Shown here: one piece after another, positions 27,489 through 37,365 of the stretch
Position numbering within the stretch: position 1 is the stretch's first letter
How the letters are laid out: each line of letters opens with the position of its first letter
Assembly (NCBI RefSeq): GCF_001422245.1
Contig: NZ_LMMM01000021.1
Location: 232,747-296,746, forward strand
Direction of reading: 5' to 3'
Source: Rhizobium sp. Leaf262
GTDB taxonomy: Bacteria > Pseudomonadota > Alphaproteobacteria > Rhizobiales > Rhizobiaceae
DNA length: 64,000 nt
Notes under the pieces: generated by a model
Told to the model about the DNA's origin: nothing
Database searches by the model: none
The model's input: the letters and a program-made list of their open reading frames with translations, nothing else
Translations under genes and position numbers: made by a program

Positions 27489-28723
27489 TGCGTAACCGGC
27501 ATGGCCGGACGCCAACCCTGCATGGAACCAACCGGCGACGCGCGCGCGACCTCAAGCCGGATCAGCGAACCACCCAACCGCGCCTGAGCGGCCAGCAGCA
27601 TCGCCTCCATCTCCAGTGTCACCGCATTGGCCACTAACCGACCGCCGGGCTTCATGGCCTCGATAGCGCCATCCAGCACGCCATCTTCGCTGCCACCGCC
27701 GCCGATGAAAATGGCGTCAGGCGTGGCCAAGCCCTCGAAAGCATCCGGTGCCGCACCAATGACCACCTCCAGCCCCGGCACGCCGAAGGCTTCAGCATTG
27801 CGCATGGCGCGTTCAGCCCGTTCCGCATTCTGCTCGATGCCGATGGCGCGCAACGAGGAATGTGCCAGCATCCATTCGATGCCGATGGAGCCGGAGCCCG
27901 CACCGATATCCCACAGCAATTCGCCGTGACGTGGAGCAAGAGAGGAGAGGGTGACGGCACGTATTTCGCGCTTGGTCATCTGACCATCATGTTCGAACAG
28001 AGCGTCATCCAGACCTTGGACGTAGGGTAGGATGCGCGCCTTTTCATCCGCCACGACATGAATTGCCACAACATTCAGCGGATCGATATCGTTATGAGAA
28101 AACGCAGCGGCCTTGCCGTGCCTTATTTTCTCGCGCGGACCGCCCAAAGCCTCCAGTAAACTAAAATCCGAAGGCCCGAATCCATTCTCCGACAAAAGTG
28201 CCGCCAAAAGGGCAGGGGCTTTTTCATCCGATGTCAGGACGATGAGTTTCGCACAGGCATGCAGATGCGGTCGGATGAGATCGATGGAGCGGCCGTGCAA
28301 GGAAACGCATTCCACATCCTGCAAGGCCCAGCCCAGCCGCGAGGCCGCCAGCGAAAAGGCCGATGGGGCAGGGTAGGAGATGGTTTCGCCCAAAGCCACA
28401 TGCCGCAGGAGTGTGACGCCGACACCGTAAAAGAAGGGATCACCCGAGGCCAGCACACAGACTTTGTGACCACGCAGCGCGATCACGTCGGCCATATCAA
28501 CATCGAACGGTACCGGCCATAGCCGCGCTTCACCTTTGATTGCAGCCGCTGCCAGCGCCAGATGACGCTTGCCGCCGAAGACGAATTCAGCGCTTTCGAT
28601 AGCGCGGCGCGCGTCCTCGCCCAGACCGGCGAGGCCATTTTCGCCAATGCCGACGATGGAAAGCCACGGTTCACCCGGCTTTTTGCTGGATGCGCCATCG
28701 ATTCCGGCATATTCAGACGCCAT
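27467..28723 (-). CDS. cobL: Precorrin-6Y C5,15-methyltransferase (decarboxylating)
   Basis: A bifunctional protein of 418 residues. The N-terminal half is a CbiE-type methylase (IVGIGENGLAGL, then VCVLASGDPFFYGVG and PAPSAFSLAASRLGW). The C-terminal half is a CbiT-type SAM methyltransferase with the glycine loop LLWDIGAGSGSIGIEW. Together they methylate C5 and C15 and decarboxylate the acetate side chain. The ATG at 28723 was chosen for its GGAG six bases upstream. It shares the bases CATG with the start of cobK on the other strand. Confidence 0.94.
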   Translation of the reverse strand: MASEYAGIDGASSKKPGEPWLSIVGIGENGLAGLGEDARRAIESAEFVFGGKRHLALAAAAIKGEARLWPVPFDVDMADVIALRGHKVCVLASGDPFFYGVGVTLLRHVALGETISYPAPSAFSLAASRLGWALQDVECVSLHGRSIDLIRPHLHACAKLIVLTSDEKAPALLAALLSENGFGPSDFSLLEALGGPREKIRHGKAAAFSHNDIDPLNVVAIHVVADEKARILPYVQGLDDALFEHDGQMTKREIRAVTLSSLAPRHGELLWDIGAGSGSIGIEWMLAHSSLRAIGIEQNAERAERAMRNAEAFGVPGLEVVIGAAPDAFEGLATPDAIFIGGGGSEDGVLDGAIEAMKPGGRLVANAVTLEMEAMLLAAQARLGGSLIRLEVARASPVGSMQGWRPAMPVTQWAWVKP

Positions 28724-29489
28724 GACACGCTCCATACTCATTCTCGGCGGTACGGCGGATGCCCGCATTCTGGCCGGAAAACTGGCGGAAGACTCCGGTT
28801 ATCGGCTGCTTCTGTCCATGGCTGGCCGCACCCGTGATCCGGTGCCGCAACCCGTGCCGATGCGCACCGGAGGCTTTGGCGGCGCGAGCGGTTTGGCGGC
28901 GTTCATCACCGAAAACCAGTTCGATCTGCTGGTCGATGCGACGCACCCTTATGCGGCGCGTATCTCTGCCAACGCAATCGAGGCCGCACGACTGGCCAAG
29001 ATTCCGCTTGTCACGCTGGAGCGCCCCGCTTGGGAAAAACAACCCGATGATGACTGGCAGAGCGTGGCCGATGTCGAGAGTGCTGTGGCTGCTCTCGGCG
29101 CGGAAAGCACAAACGCCTTCCTCGCGCTCGGTCGTCAGGAACTTCTGCCCTTCGAGGCAGCACCGCAGCACCATTATCTCATTCGCAGCGTCGATCCGGT
29201 CGAGCCACCGCTCAACATTGTCCACGCGCGTTACATCACCGCTCGCGGTCCCTTTGCGCTGAACGACGAAATGACCTTGCTGCGCGATAACCGTATCGCC
29301 TTCATCGTTTCCAAAAACTCCGGCGGCACGGCGGCCTATGCAAAGATCGAGGCGGCGCGACGGTTGGGCATCACGGTACTGATGATCGAGCGCCCGGCGC
29401 TTTCCCGCACAGCTAACGTACCGACCGTCGATGCCGCCCTGGCCGCCATCCGCCATCAGCTTTCCCTTTTGGACGAACGGGGCGAATAG
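28722..29489 (+). CDS. cobK: Precorrin-6A reductase
   Basis: A 255-residue NADPH-dependent reductase that converts precorrin-6A to dihydro-precorrin-6 (precorrin-6B). The nucleotide loop SILILGGTADAR opens the protein, followed by DATHPYAARISANAIEAARL and the C-terminal FIVSKNSGGTAAYAKIEAARRLGI, all typical of CobK/CbiJ. It is the only plus-strand gene inside a long minus-strand cob run. The start ATG at 28722 overlaps the cobL start, and its 3' end overlaps cobJ by 34 bases. Confidence 0.95.
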   Translation: MTRSILILGGTADARILAGKLAEDSGYRLLLSMAGRTRDPVPQPVPMRTGGFGGASGLAAFITENQFDLLVDATHPYAARISANAIEAARLAKIPLVTLERPAWEKQPDDDWQSVADVESAVAALGAESTNAFLALGRQELLPFEAAPQHHYLIRSVDPVEPPLNIVHARYITARGPFALNDEMTLLRDNRIAFIVSKNSGGTAAYAKIEAARRLGITVLMIERPALSRTANVPTVDAALAAIRHQLSLLDERGE

Positions 29490-30217
29490 ACGATGGGCGG
29501 CTGGCCATCACGCTCGATCAGCCGCGTTTCCACCGAACCGACAATGATACAGGTAGCCATATCCGCCAAATCGCTTGCCGCGTCAGACAGCGGCACCACC
29601 CGCATACGCTCATCCGCCCGCCCGGCAGCACGCCCGAAAATGACGGGGACGGTGCCCGGCAGATGGGCGCGCAGCACATCGAAAGCCGTTGTCAGCTGGT
29701 GCGGGCGCGCCTTGCTGACGGGATTGTAGAACGCCATCACGAAACCGGCCTCAGCCGCCGCAATCAGTCGCTTTTCGATCAGAGACCAGGGTTTCAGATT
29801 ATCCGAAAGAGAAATCGCGCAGAAATCATGCCCGAGTGGTGCTCCCGCTTTTGCAGCAACCGCCAGCATGGCCGTCACACCCGGCACGACGGACAAATCG
29901 ATCTCGCGCCATTCCGCAGGGCCGTTTTCGATAGCCTCGCAAACCGCCGCCGCCATGGCGAAAACACCGGGATCTCCGCCAGAGACGACACAGACCTTGC
30001 CGCCAGCCGCTGCTATCGTCAGCGCCGCCTCGGCGCGGGAGAGTTCTTCGCGATTATCGGAGGCGTGGCGACGTTGGTGGGGTGCTAGCGAAAGCCGGTC
30101 GAGATAGGGAATATAGCCGAAAAAGTCCTCCGCCTCGCGCACCGCCTCCAGCGCTTCCGGCGTGATCTGGCCCTTTTTGCCCGGGCCAAGCCCGACGACG
30201 GTGAGACGACCGCTCAT
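29456..30217 (-). CDS. cobJ: Precorrin-3B C17-methyltransferase
   Basis: A 253-residue methylase catalysing methylation at C17 with ring contraction. It begins GRLTVVGLGPGKKGQITPEA. The SAM-binding VCVVSGGDPGVFAMAAAVCEA and the VPGVTAMLAVAAKAGAPLGHDFCAISLSD segment are specific to CobJ/CbiH. It starts with a 4-base ATGA overlap with cobI. It is the last gene of the contiguous riboswitch-led run before antisense cobK. Confidence 0.96.
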   Translation of the reverse strand: MSGRLTVVGLGPGKKGQITPEALEAVREAEDFFGYIPYLDRLSLAPHQRRHASDNREELSRAEAALTIAAAGGKVCVVSGGDPGVFAMAAAVCEAIENGPAEWREIDLSVVPGVTAMLAVAAKAGAPLGHDFCAISLSDNLKPWSLIEKRLIAAAEAGFVMAFYNPVSKARPHQLTTAFDVLRAHLPGTVPVIFGRAAGRADERMRVVPLSDAASDLADMATCIIVGSVETRLIERDGQPPIVYSPRSSKRES

Positions 30218-30996
30218 GCTGGCTCTCCACCCGAAGGCCTGTCTTTCCAGCCCGGAACCAGAACCAGCGAGAAGTAAGGGGCGGGCGAACCATCATGCTC
30301 CACCAGACGCATGGCATGGCCGTTTTCCATCGTACCGCGTTCGACATAAAGCGCGCTTTGCAGTTTGCCCGCTCTTTCCAGCGCCCGGCGGATTTTCGGC
30401 AGGTTGCGCCCGACCTTCATGATGACAGCGCCATCGGTACCGGAAAGCCGTTCCGTCAATGTCTCCTCGCCCAGAGTACCCGGCAAAACGCTCAAGATGT
30501 CGTCGCCCTGCACCAGGGGCAGCCCGGCCATGGACCAGCAACCGGACATGGCGGTGATGCCCGCCACGACCTCTGCCGGATAAGATGGCGCAAGCCGAAG
30601 GTGCAGATGCATATAGGAGCCATAAAACAGCGGATCGCCTTCTGACAGAACCGCGACGCTGCGCCCGGCATCGAGATGAACCGCGATATCCTTCGCAGAC
30701 TGATCGAAAAACCCAGCAATAGCGCCGCGATAATCATCCCCGTCCTTGTCGCTTTCGACAGTTACCGGATAGACCAGCGGCATTTCCAGCGTGCCGGGGC
30801 GAATGAAGCTCTCAACGATGCCGCGCCCGTTGCCCTTGCTGCCCTTCTTGCAGAAGAAGGCGACGACATCGGCATTCTCGATGGCGCGCACCGCTTTCAG
30901 CGTCAGGAGCTCGGGATCACCCGGGCCAGTACCGACACCGATCAGCCTGCCCTTCAGCGCCGTCTGCGGCGCGGGATCGAACAGTGCCGCGCTCAT
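30214..30996 (-). CDS. cobI: Precorrin-2 C20-methyltransferase
   Basis: A 260-residue SAM-dependent methylase for C20 of precorrin-2, the first committed cobalamin step after uroporphyrinogen methylation. Family features are LIGVGTGPGDPELLTLKAVRAI at the start, SVAVLSEGDPLFYGSYMHL and VAGITAMSGCWSMAGLPL. It overlaps cobH upstream and cobJ downstream by 4 bases each, so translation is coupled along the series. Confidence 0.96.
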   Translation of the reverse strand: MSAALFDPAPQTALKGRLIGVGTGPGDPELLTLKAVRAIENADVVAFFCKKGSKGNGRGIVESFIRPGTLEMPLVYPVTVESDKDGDDYRGAIAGFFDQSAKDIAVHLDAGRSVAVLSEGDPLFYGSYMHLHLRLAPSYPAEVVAGITAMSGCWSMAGLPLVQGDDILSVLPGTLGEETLTERLSGTDGAVIMKVGRNLPKIRRALERAGKLQSALYVERGTMENGHAMRLVEHDGSPAPYFSLVLVPGWKDRPSGGEPA

Positions 30997-31625
30997 AGGC
31001 CGGGCCTCGCGACGGCGTTGACCGCCGCTGCCGTCATGGCCGAACCGCCGAGGCGGCCCTTGACGATGGCGTAGGGAATGCCCAGCGGACTTTCCTCCAG
31101 CGCATCCTTCGATTCCATCGCGCCGACGAAACCAACCGGCATGCCGATGATGGCGGCAGGGCGGGGTGCGCCGCGCTCCAGCATTTCCAGAAGATAAAAC
31201 AGCGCGGTCGGCGCATTACCGATGGCCACCACAGCGCCATCCAGCTTTTCGCCCCAGAGATCGAGGGCTGCAGCTGAACGGGTATTGCCGATGGCCTTTG
31301 CCAGTTCGGGTGTTTGGGGGCTGCGCAAGGTGCAGATCACTTCATTGCGGGCGGGTAGGCGCGCGCGCGTTACGCCATGCGCCACCATTTCGGCGTCGCA
31401 GAGAATGGGCTTGCCCGCTTCCAACGCACCGCGCGCAGCTGCCACGAAATCGGGAGAAAAGCGAAAATGCTCTGCCGCCTCCACCTGTCCGCAGGCGTGG
31501 ATCATGCGGATGGCAATTTCGGCCTGGTCAGGCGTAAAGGCAGACAGATCGGCCTCTTCCCGCACCATCGCGAAGGAGCGCTCATAGATCGCGTTTCCAT
31601 CGCGAATATAGTCGTATTCAATCAT
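30993..31625 (-). CDS. cobH: Precorrin-8X methylmutase
   Basis: A 210-residue enzyme that moves a methyl group from C11 to C12, giving hydrogenobyrinic acid. The start YDYIRDGNAIYERSF and the catalytic His43 in RMIHACGQVEAAEHF are conserved. The C-terminal IGMPVGFVGAMESK holds the substrate loop. It lies between cobG and cobI with 4-base overlaps on both sides. Confidence 0.96.
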   Translation of the reverse strand: MIEYDYIRDGNAIYERSFAMVREEADLSAFTPDQAEIAIRMIHACGQVEAAEHFRFSPDFVAAARGALEAGKPILCDAEMVAHGVTRARLPARNEVICTLRSPQTPELAKAIGNTRSAAALDLWGEKLDGAVVAIGNAPTALFYLLEMLERGAPRPAAIIGMPVGFVGAMESKDALEESPLGIPYAIVKGRLGGSAMTAAAVNAVARPGL

Positions 31626-32986
31626 CGATCATCCTGTCGGAGCGCCGCGACAATCTTTTGCCTGCCAAGACGGGCAAGCAGCGCGCGGGCATTTTCTCCG
31701 GGCTTATGTTCTTTTTCATACAAACGGGCAAGTCGCGAAAGTGCGGCCTTCTGCTCCGTGACGGGCAAAATCACGTCTGGTGCATCCGAAACACGGCCCG
31801 AATAGCGAAATGCCAGCCCTTCGGAAGAGCCGGAGAAAGCCAGCGGCGCTGCCGTGGGATGAGCGCAACCCTTGCCGCAGCCGGAAAGATGCAGCGTGAT
31901 CGAGCCATCCAGCAGGGCGGCACAGTCATCCGCCGCGTGTTCGGCCAGCTCTCTCGTGGCGATGAAGGCGGAGGCGCAAGCGGGTTCACCAGCGCACACG
32001 GCAATGGCGGAACGCGGATCATGCGCATTCGTGACGAAGCCTGCTTCGTGCGCCTGGACAAGAAGCGTTTGGCAAGCGTCTTCGTTTCCGAGACAATAGA
32101 GGGCATGGGCTGGGCCGGGTCTGACAATGCTGATGCCAAGCGTCGAAGCCACAGTGCAAAGGGAAGACAGCGCCTCTGCCGCGATTTGTCCGTAGGCTGG
32201 CGCAAGGGCGGCGGTGAAGAGGTTCTGCGAGAGGCGCATCAGACCGTATTGGTGTGCTTCTTTATCGCCGTCAATATTTTGTCCCGAAACACTTTCGAGC
32301 AGCCTGCCCGCACATACGGCCCGCACCGTTTCAATATCCAAGTCACGACCGCGCGCGTCCTGACCGCGATCGGCGAGATACGTCAGAATATCGATGACGA
32401 CGTCAGCAGCATGTTCGGTGCGCAGCAGACCGGTCTGCAATGCCTTGGCTTCCGTGCCACCCAGCATAAGCTGCCACAGCAAGCCATCATCGGCGCGAAC
32501 GGCATTCAGCCTGATATCCGCCATCAGATCACCCATGCTCACATGGCCGCCGCCATCGATGACGACAGACATTTTCGCAGCCAGCCTTTCGGACAGGTGA
32601 AGCGCATCGCTACGCTCCTCTATCCGCCTGACGATATTGCGCGGATCGGCAATGGCCGTGTCATCCATGCCTGCCAGAGGCGAAGTTTCTACCGCCAAAC
32701 CCTGCCGCAGCGGCAGACCAAGAGCCGGAACATCATGTTCAAGCGCCACGGCACTCTCAGCCGTCAGACCACGAAATTGCAAACCACCACGCGCGGTGAT
32801 GTCGATCAGCCCGTTTCCGTGCTGGATGGCGAGGGCACATAGCGCCGCAAGATCGCCCGGAGAAATAGCATCCGTGAAGGCAATGCGAGACAAAAGGCCA
32901 TCGCCCGTCGGCATGGGGGCAGACAGGGCCGGGCAGGTGCCGCGACGGGTGAAAGGCTTGATATCGGCTGGGCGGCTTGCGCTCAT
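31622..32986 (-). CDS. cobG: Precorrin-3B synthase (monooxygenase CobG)
   Basis: An iron-sulfur and non-haem iron monooxygenase of 454 residues related to sulfite/nitrite reductases. It hydroxylates precorrin-3A with oxygen, the step that defines the aerobic pathway. Two ferredoxin-like repeats are visible (RGGLQFRGL near residue 65). The cluster ligands are in CAGEPACASAF and in SGCGKGCAHPTAA near the C terminus. Its presence implies a need for oxygen. Overlaps of 4 bases join it to cobN and cobH. Confidence 0.95.
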   Translation of the reverse strand: MSASRPADIKPFTRRGTCPALSAPMPTGDGLLSRIAFTDAISPGDLAALCALAIQHGNGLIDITARGGLQFRGLTAESAVALEHDVPALGLPLRQGLAVETSPLAGMDDTAIADPRNIVRRIEERSDALHLSERLAAKMSVVIDGGGHVSMGDLMADIRLNAVRADDGLLWQLMLGGTEAKALQTGLLRTEHAADVVIDILTYLADRGQDARGRDLDIETVRAVCAGRLLESVSGQNIDGDKEAHQYGLMRLSQNLFTAALAPAYGQIAAEALSSLCTVASTLGISIVRPGPAHALYCLGNEDACQTLLVQAHEAGFVTNAHDPRSAIAVCAGEPACASAFIATRELAEHAADDCAALLDGSITLHLSGCGKGCAHPTAAPLAFSGSSEGLAFRYSGRVSDAPDVILPVTEQKAALSRLARLYEKEHKPGENARALLARLGRQKIVAALRQDDR

Positions 32987-35900
32987 GCACTCACCCTCAC
33001 CGGCTTTGGCGCAATCAGCATTTCAAGCTCGGCATCCACAGCGTTGCGGTGGCTGTGCCAGAGGCCTCGGCGGCGGGCGGAGAGAAAGCGTTGCGCCATC
33101 ACTTCTGCGGCCTGCGGATTTTCCCGCAGAATGAAATCGCGGACCTCTTCATTGCCGAAATAGGCATCGTAGAGCGCCTCGATCAAAGACGATGACACCG
33201 CATGCGTCGTTTCGGCAAAACCGATCAGCCGGTCCACCGTCTCGGCAAATTCCGCCGCCCCGCGTGGCCCATGCCGCATCTGCCCGGCAATGAAGCGCGG
33301 ATTGATGGCGCGGGCGCGCACGACGCGGGTGATGGCCTGCGCAATGGAGCGCGCACGGGGGCGGGCTGGATCGGTCGTATCAAGCGCCACCACATCGGCA
33401 GATTGACCCAGCGCCGCCTTGGCCGCCGCAAAGCCGCCGATAAAGGCGACATCGGAGGAGCCATCGAGAAGATCGCGACCCGGATCGTCGCCGGTGTGTA
33501 CCAAGAGGTCGGCCTTTTCCACCTGGCTCGCAAAGCCCGCATCTGCAGAAACGCCAAGCCCATCTGCGCCGCCGAAAGCATGGCTGGCGGCATCCAGATA
33601 GATCTGGCCGAGCTCTTCGCGCTCATCCCAGCGCCCGTTTGCCAACTTTTCTTCGATACCAGCGCCATAGGTACCTGGTGCGGAGCCAAAAATGCGCGCC
33701 GGTATGTGGCCGAGGTGCGCTGCTTCTTCGCCCAAAGGGTTATCACCCGGAGATTCCTCCCGCCGCGCAATCGCCTTCGCGGCAGCATCGAGCAGGGCAA
33801 TCAAAGCCGGGAACATATCGCGGAAGAGGCCGGAAATGCGGAATGTCACATCCACGCGGGGGCGTCCCAGTGCGGCGGGCGGCAGCACTTCGATGCCGGT
33901 GACGCGGCCGGTGGCCTGATCGTAAATGGGCCTTGCACCCATCAGGTGCAGCGCCTGGCCTACATCCTCGCCGCCATTGCGCAAAGAAGCCGAACCCCAG
34001 AGATCGAAGACCAGATGTTTCGGCCAGTCGCCATGGCTCTGCAAATAATGCCTCAGGACCTCCTCGCCCGCCATTCGGCCCAACTCGAAGGCAGTCGGCG
34101 TCGGCATGGTGCGCGGGTCTGCGGCGTAGAGATTTCGGCCCGTCGGCAACACATCCTGTCGTCCACGCGCCGGAGCGCCCGCTGGACCCGATGTGATGTG
34201 CCGCCCATCAAGCGCCGCCAGCAGCGCTATCTTTTCCGCTGCTGCACTTTGCATTCGCAGAGAATCCGGCTCATCATCCGCGCAGCGGCCAAACACGTGC
34301 TGGCCGTCCTTGATGGCAAAATCCTTGAGGTCGCAGAGAAAGGCATCGATCCGCGAGAGCGCGGTATCAGCATCATCCTGCGTGCCGACACCAGCATCCG
34401 CCGCGAGCCCAGTTTCCTGCGCCTTTTCGACAATCAGTTTCGCCAGCCGGTCACGGCGGCGGCGGTCCAAGCCATCCGCCTGCGCATATTCATCGACCAG
34501 CTGTTCCAGCGCCATCTGCTCTGGCGACAGACCAGCATCGACCAAGACAGGGGGAATATGCCCGATGGTCACGGCAGCGATGCGCCGCTTGGCAACCGCG
34601 GCTTCGCCCGGATTGGAGACGATGAATGGATAGATCACCGGCAGCGGGCCGGTCACGATTTCCGGGAAGCAGGCTTGCGACAGCGCCACCGTCTTTCCCG
34701 GCAGCCATTCCAGCGTGCCATGGGCGCCGACATGGATAATGGCATGTGCGTCGAGGCTTTTCTGCATCCAAGCCCCGAAGGCGACCAGCGCATGCCGAGG
34801 CGGCAGGGCTGGGTCGTGGTAATCCACCCGCCGATCTTCATTGCGGCCACGATCCGGCGCAAGTGCCACCGTTACGGTGCCGAATCGAGCGGCGCGGAAG
34901 TGGAACATACCATCGGTGACGGCATCGTCCGCGTCGCCCCATGTCTCATCCAAGGCCAGATCGGCATATTGTGGCAGGTCACTGCGAAAGGCTGAATAAT
35001 CGGCAAGGCGGAAACTGGCGGTTTCGTTTTCAACACGGTCTAGTAGCGCCCGCGCCGTCTCTGGAATATCATCCACCGCGTAATTGGCATCGCGCAGGTC
35101 GCGCAGCATCTCCAGCACGCTTTGCGGCACATCCAGACCAACGGCATAACCAGTCCGTCCCGGCGCCGCGCCCGGATAATCCGGCATGAGAATGACGATC
35201 TTCCGCTCAGAGGGAGCGGCATTCTTCAAACGAAGAAAAGCGGCGATGCGGTTTGCAACCTGCTCGACACGATCCGGCTCAGCCTGATGAACGAGGCCAC
35301 GCCCACCCTCCGGGTCGGGTGCCTTGAAGGAAATCGCCCCGGCCAGAAGACGGCCATCCAGCTCCGGCAGCACCACATGCATGGCGAGATCGGACGGGTT
35401 GAGGCCACGCATATTGTCCGCCCAGCCATCGCGGCGGGTGGTGGCCATGATGACCTGAAAGGTCGCCACGCCCAGCCGGTCGAACAGGCTCCTGCCGTCC
35501 CCATCCGACTGGCTGGCAAAAGCCGTTGCCGTCACCATCGCCGCCGGCTTCAAACGACCGAGCGTCTCTTCCAGAAACCGGATCGCTTCATTGTCCTTCA
35601 AGCCGCTGACGAAGATGGGCAAAGGGGCAAAGCCGCGCTTTCGAAGTGCTGTGTAAAGCGCATCAATTGGCGCGACATCGGCGGCCATGAGCATGGAGCG
35701 GTAAAACAGGATCGGCAGCAGTGGCGCACCATTTGCGAAGCCATTCAGCGCAGCATCGAGGTCAACGACGCCTTCATCGGGCTTGTAAAATCCGCTTTTT
35801 GGCAAAGGCTCTGCTGCCATGTCCGGCCAGACTTCCCCCTGCGCAAAGGCCGAAAGCCCTTTTGCTACCCGGTCCATATTCTCAGGCCCGCCTTCCCGGA

Positions 35901-36327
35901 AGAAAGACAGGATTTTGAACTGCGTCGGCAGATCGACTGTGGACGCCGCTTCAAGCTTCTCATCGCGCTCGCTGCATTCCCCAGGCAAGAGCACCAGCTT
36001 GATACCGCGCCGCCGCGCCATTCTCGACAGTTCGTCGACGCCATAACGCCAGCGGTCCGCACCGCCGAGAATCCGGATAAGGATTAGCTTGGCATGTTCC
36101 GCCGTCTTTTCGATCCACAGATCGACCGACATGGGATGGCGAAGTTCGGAAAGGTTGGCGGAGAGGAGCGAGACCGACCCATCCGTACTGCGCTGCCATC
36201 CGCGTTCCAACCCGCCCAGATCGCTGGCCGAAAAGGACAGCACCACCACATCCGCCTGACCCTGGTTGAGATCAACAGGCTCGATCAGATCGTCCAGAGA
36301 CGAGGATGTGGTGGCGAGGATGTGCAT
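32983..36327 (-). CDS. cobN: Cobaltochelatase large subunit CobN
   Basis: A 1114-residue chelatase subunit that binds hydrogenobyrinate a,c-diamide and inserts cobalt with the AAA+ partners CobS and CobT, which are not in this window. The family motifs HVGAHGTLEWLPGKTVALSQ, PFIVSNPGEAAVAKRR, ARIFGSAPGTYGAGIEE and the C-terminal RFIAGQMRHGPRGAAE are intact, so it is not truncated, although shorter than the roughly 1275 residues of the Pseudomonas denitrificans enzyme. The gap to cobW is 3 bases, and it overlaps cobG by 4. Confidence 0.96.
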   Translation of the reverse strand: MHILATTSSSLDDLIEPVDLNQGQADVVVLSFSASDLGGLERGWQRSTDGSVSLLSANLSELRHPMSVDLWIEKTAEHAKLILIRILGGADRWRYGVDELSRMARRRGIKLVLLPGECSERDEKLEAASTVDLPTQFKILSFFREGGPENMDRVAKGLSAFAQGEVWPDMAAEPLPKSGFYKPDEGVVDLDAALNGFANGAPLLPILFYRSMLMAADVAPIDALYTALRKRGFAPLPIFVSGLKDNEAIRFLEETLGRLKPAAMVTATAFASQSDGDGRSLFDRLGVATFQVIMATTRRDGWADNMRGLNPSDLAMHVVLPELDGRLLAGAISFKAPDPEGGRGLVHQAEPDRVEQVANRIAAFLRLKNAAPSERKIVILMPDYPGAAPGRTGYAVGLDVPQSVLEMLRDLRDANYAVDDIPETARALLDRVENETASFRLADYSAFRSDLPQYADLALDETWGDADDAVTDGMFHFRAARFGTVTVALAPDRGRNEDRRVDYHDPALPPRHALVAFGAWMQKSLDAHAIIHVGAHGTLEWLPGKTVALSQACFPEIVTGPLPVIYPFIVSNPGEAAVAKRRIAAVTIGHIPPVLVDAGLSPEQMALEQLVDEYAQADGLDRRRRDRLAKLIVEKAQETGLAADAGVGTQDDADTALSRIDAFLCDLKDFAIKDGQHVFGRCADDEPDSLRMQSAAAEKIALLAALDGRHITSGPAGAPARGRQDVLPTGRNLYAADPRTMPTPTAFELGRMAGEEVLRHYLQSHGDWPKHLVFDLWGSASLRNGGEDVGQALHLMGARPIYDQATGRVTGIEVLPPAALGRPRVDVTFRISGLFRDMFPALIALLDAAAKAIARREESPGDNPLGEEAAHLGHIPARIFGSAPGTYGAGIEEKLANGRWDEREELGQIYLDAASHAFGGADGLGVSADAGFASQVEKADLLVHTGDDPGRDLLDGSSDVAFIGGFAAAKAALGQSADVVALDTTDPARPRARSIAQAITRVVRARAINPRFIAGQMRHGPRGAAEFAETVDRLIGFAETTHAVSSSLIEALYDAYFGNEEVRDFILRENPQAAEVMAQRFLSARRRGLWHSHRNAVDAELEMLIAPKPVRVSA

Positions 36328-36330
36328 GGA

Positions 36331-37365
36331 TCAGGCCGCCAGCATCCGCTCGATTTTCGCGCGGTCGAGACCCTTTTCACCGATCACCACCAGACGGCTG
36401 CGACGAACTTCACCTGTCGCCCATGGACGGTCGAAGTAATGGTTGACGCGCGAACCGACCGCCTGCACCTGCAAACGCATCGGCTTGGACGAGACCTCGA
36501 CAAAACCCTTGATGCGCAGAACATTTTCGGAGGCCGCCGTTTCGGAAATGCGTGCAGCCAGCGCATCGGCGTCCGTTACAGCATCCAGTTCCACGACGAA
36601 GCTGTCGAACTCGTCGTGATCGTGGTCTTCTTCCTCATCGTGATGGGTGTGACGGTTTTCGATGTCCTCTTCCACCGCAAGACCAAGCCCGATCAGCACG
36701 GCGGGATCGACCGCACCATTGGAGGCGACCACAATCTTTGCCGCTTTCGGCAGATGCGCATTGATATGCGCCTTGGCGCGCTCCAGACCTTCGGCATCCA
36801 GCAGATCGCCCTTGGTCAGAACGATGAGGTCGGCGCAGGCAATCTGGTCCTCGAAGACTTCTTCGACCGGATCGTCGTGATCGAGCGCTTCGTCATTCTG
36901 GCGCTGGGCTGCCAGTGCCTCCAGATCATGCGAGACCATCCCTTCGGCAAGGGCTGCACCATCGGCCACGGCCACCACAGCATCCACCGTCACCCGGCTT
37001 TTGATGGCGGGCCACTGGAAGGCCTGCACGAGTGGCTTTGGCAGAGCAAGGCCCGATGTCTCGATCAGAATATGCTCGACGCGCGGCTGACGGCTCAGAA
37101 TCTGTTCGATGGCGGGCTGGAAATCATCGGCCACGGTGCAGCAGATGCAGCCATTGGCCAGTTCCACAATGTTTTCTTCCGGGCAGCTTTCGATGCCGCA
37201 GCCTTTCAGAATTTCGCCATCGATGCCGACATCGCCGAACTCGTTGACGATGATCGCCAGCCGTTTGCCCTCGAGCTTTTCCAGAAGGCCGCGCAAAAGC
37301 GTGGTTTTGCCCGCGCCCAGAAAGCCGGTGATGATGGTGCAGGGAACGCGATCGAGCGTGGTCAT
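36331..37365 (-). CDS. cobW: CobW GTPase, cobalt metallochaperone
   Basis: A 344-residue member of the COG0523 G3E GTPases. It has the P-loop TGFLGAGKTTLL near residue 12, the metal-binding GCICC (CxCC) in NGCICCTVADDF, and NKxD-type TKGDLL. A histidine- and acid-rich stretch (HTHHDEEEDHDHDEFD, about residue 250) separates the GTPase part from the CobW C-terminal domain. The family is thought to deliver Co(II), here presumably to CobN, whose gene follows. It overlaps the DUF1636 gene by 4 bases. Confidence 0.95.
   Translation of the reverse strand: MTTLDRVPCTIITGFLGAGKTTLLRGLLEKLEGKRLAIIVNEFGDVGIDGEILKGCGIESCPEENIVELANGCICCTVADDFQPAIEQILSRQPRVEHILIETSGLALPKPLVQAFQWPAIKSRVTVDAVVAVADGAALAEGMVSHDLEALAAQRQNDEALDHDDPVEEVFEDQIACADLIVLTKGDLLDAEGLERAKAHINAHLPKAAKIVVASNGAVDPAVLIGLGLAVEEDIENRHTHHDEEEDHDHDEFDSFVVELDAVTDADALAARISETAASENVLRIKGFVEVSSKPMRLQVQAVGSRVNHYFDRPWATGEVRRSRLVVIGEKGLDRAKIERMLAA

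Noticed and set aside
33202-34995. 597-codon frame opposite cobN
   Set aside because: Composition is Arg/His/Gln-rich, it lies wholly inside cobN and has no recognisable domain.
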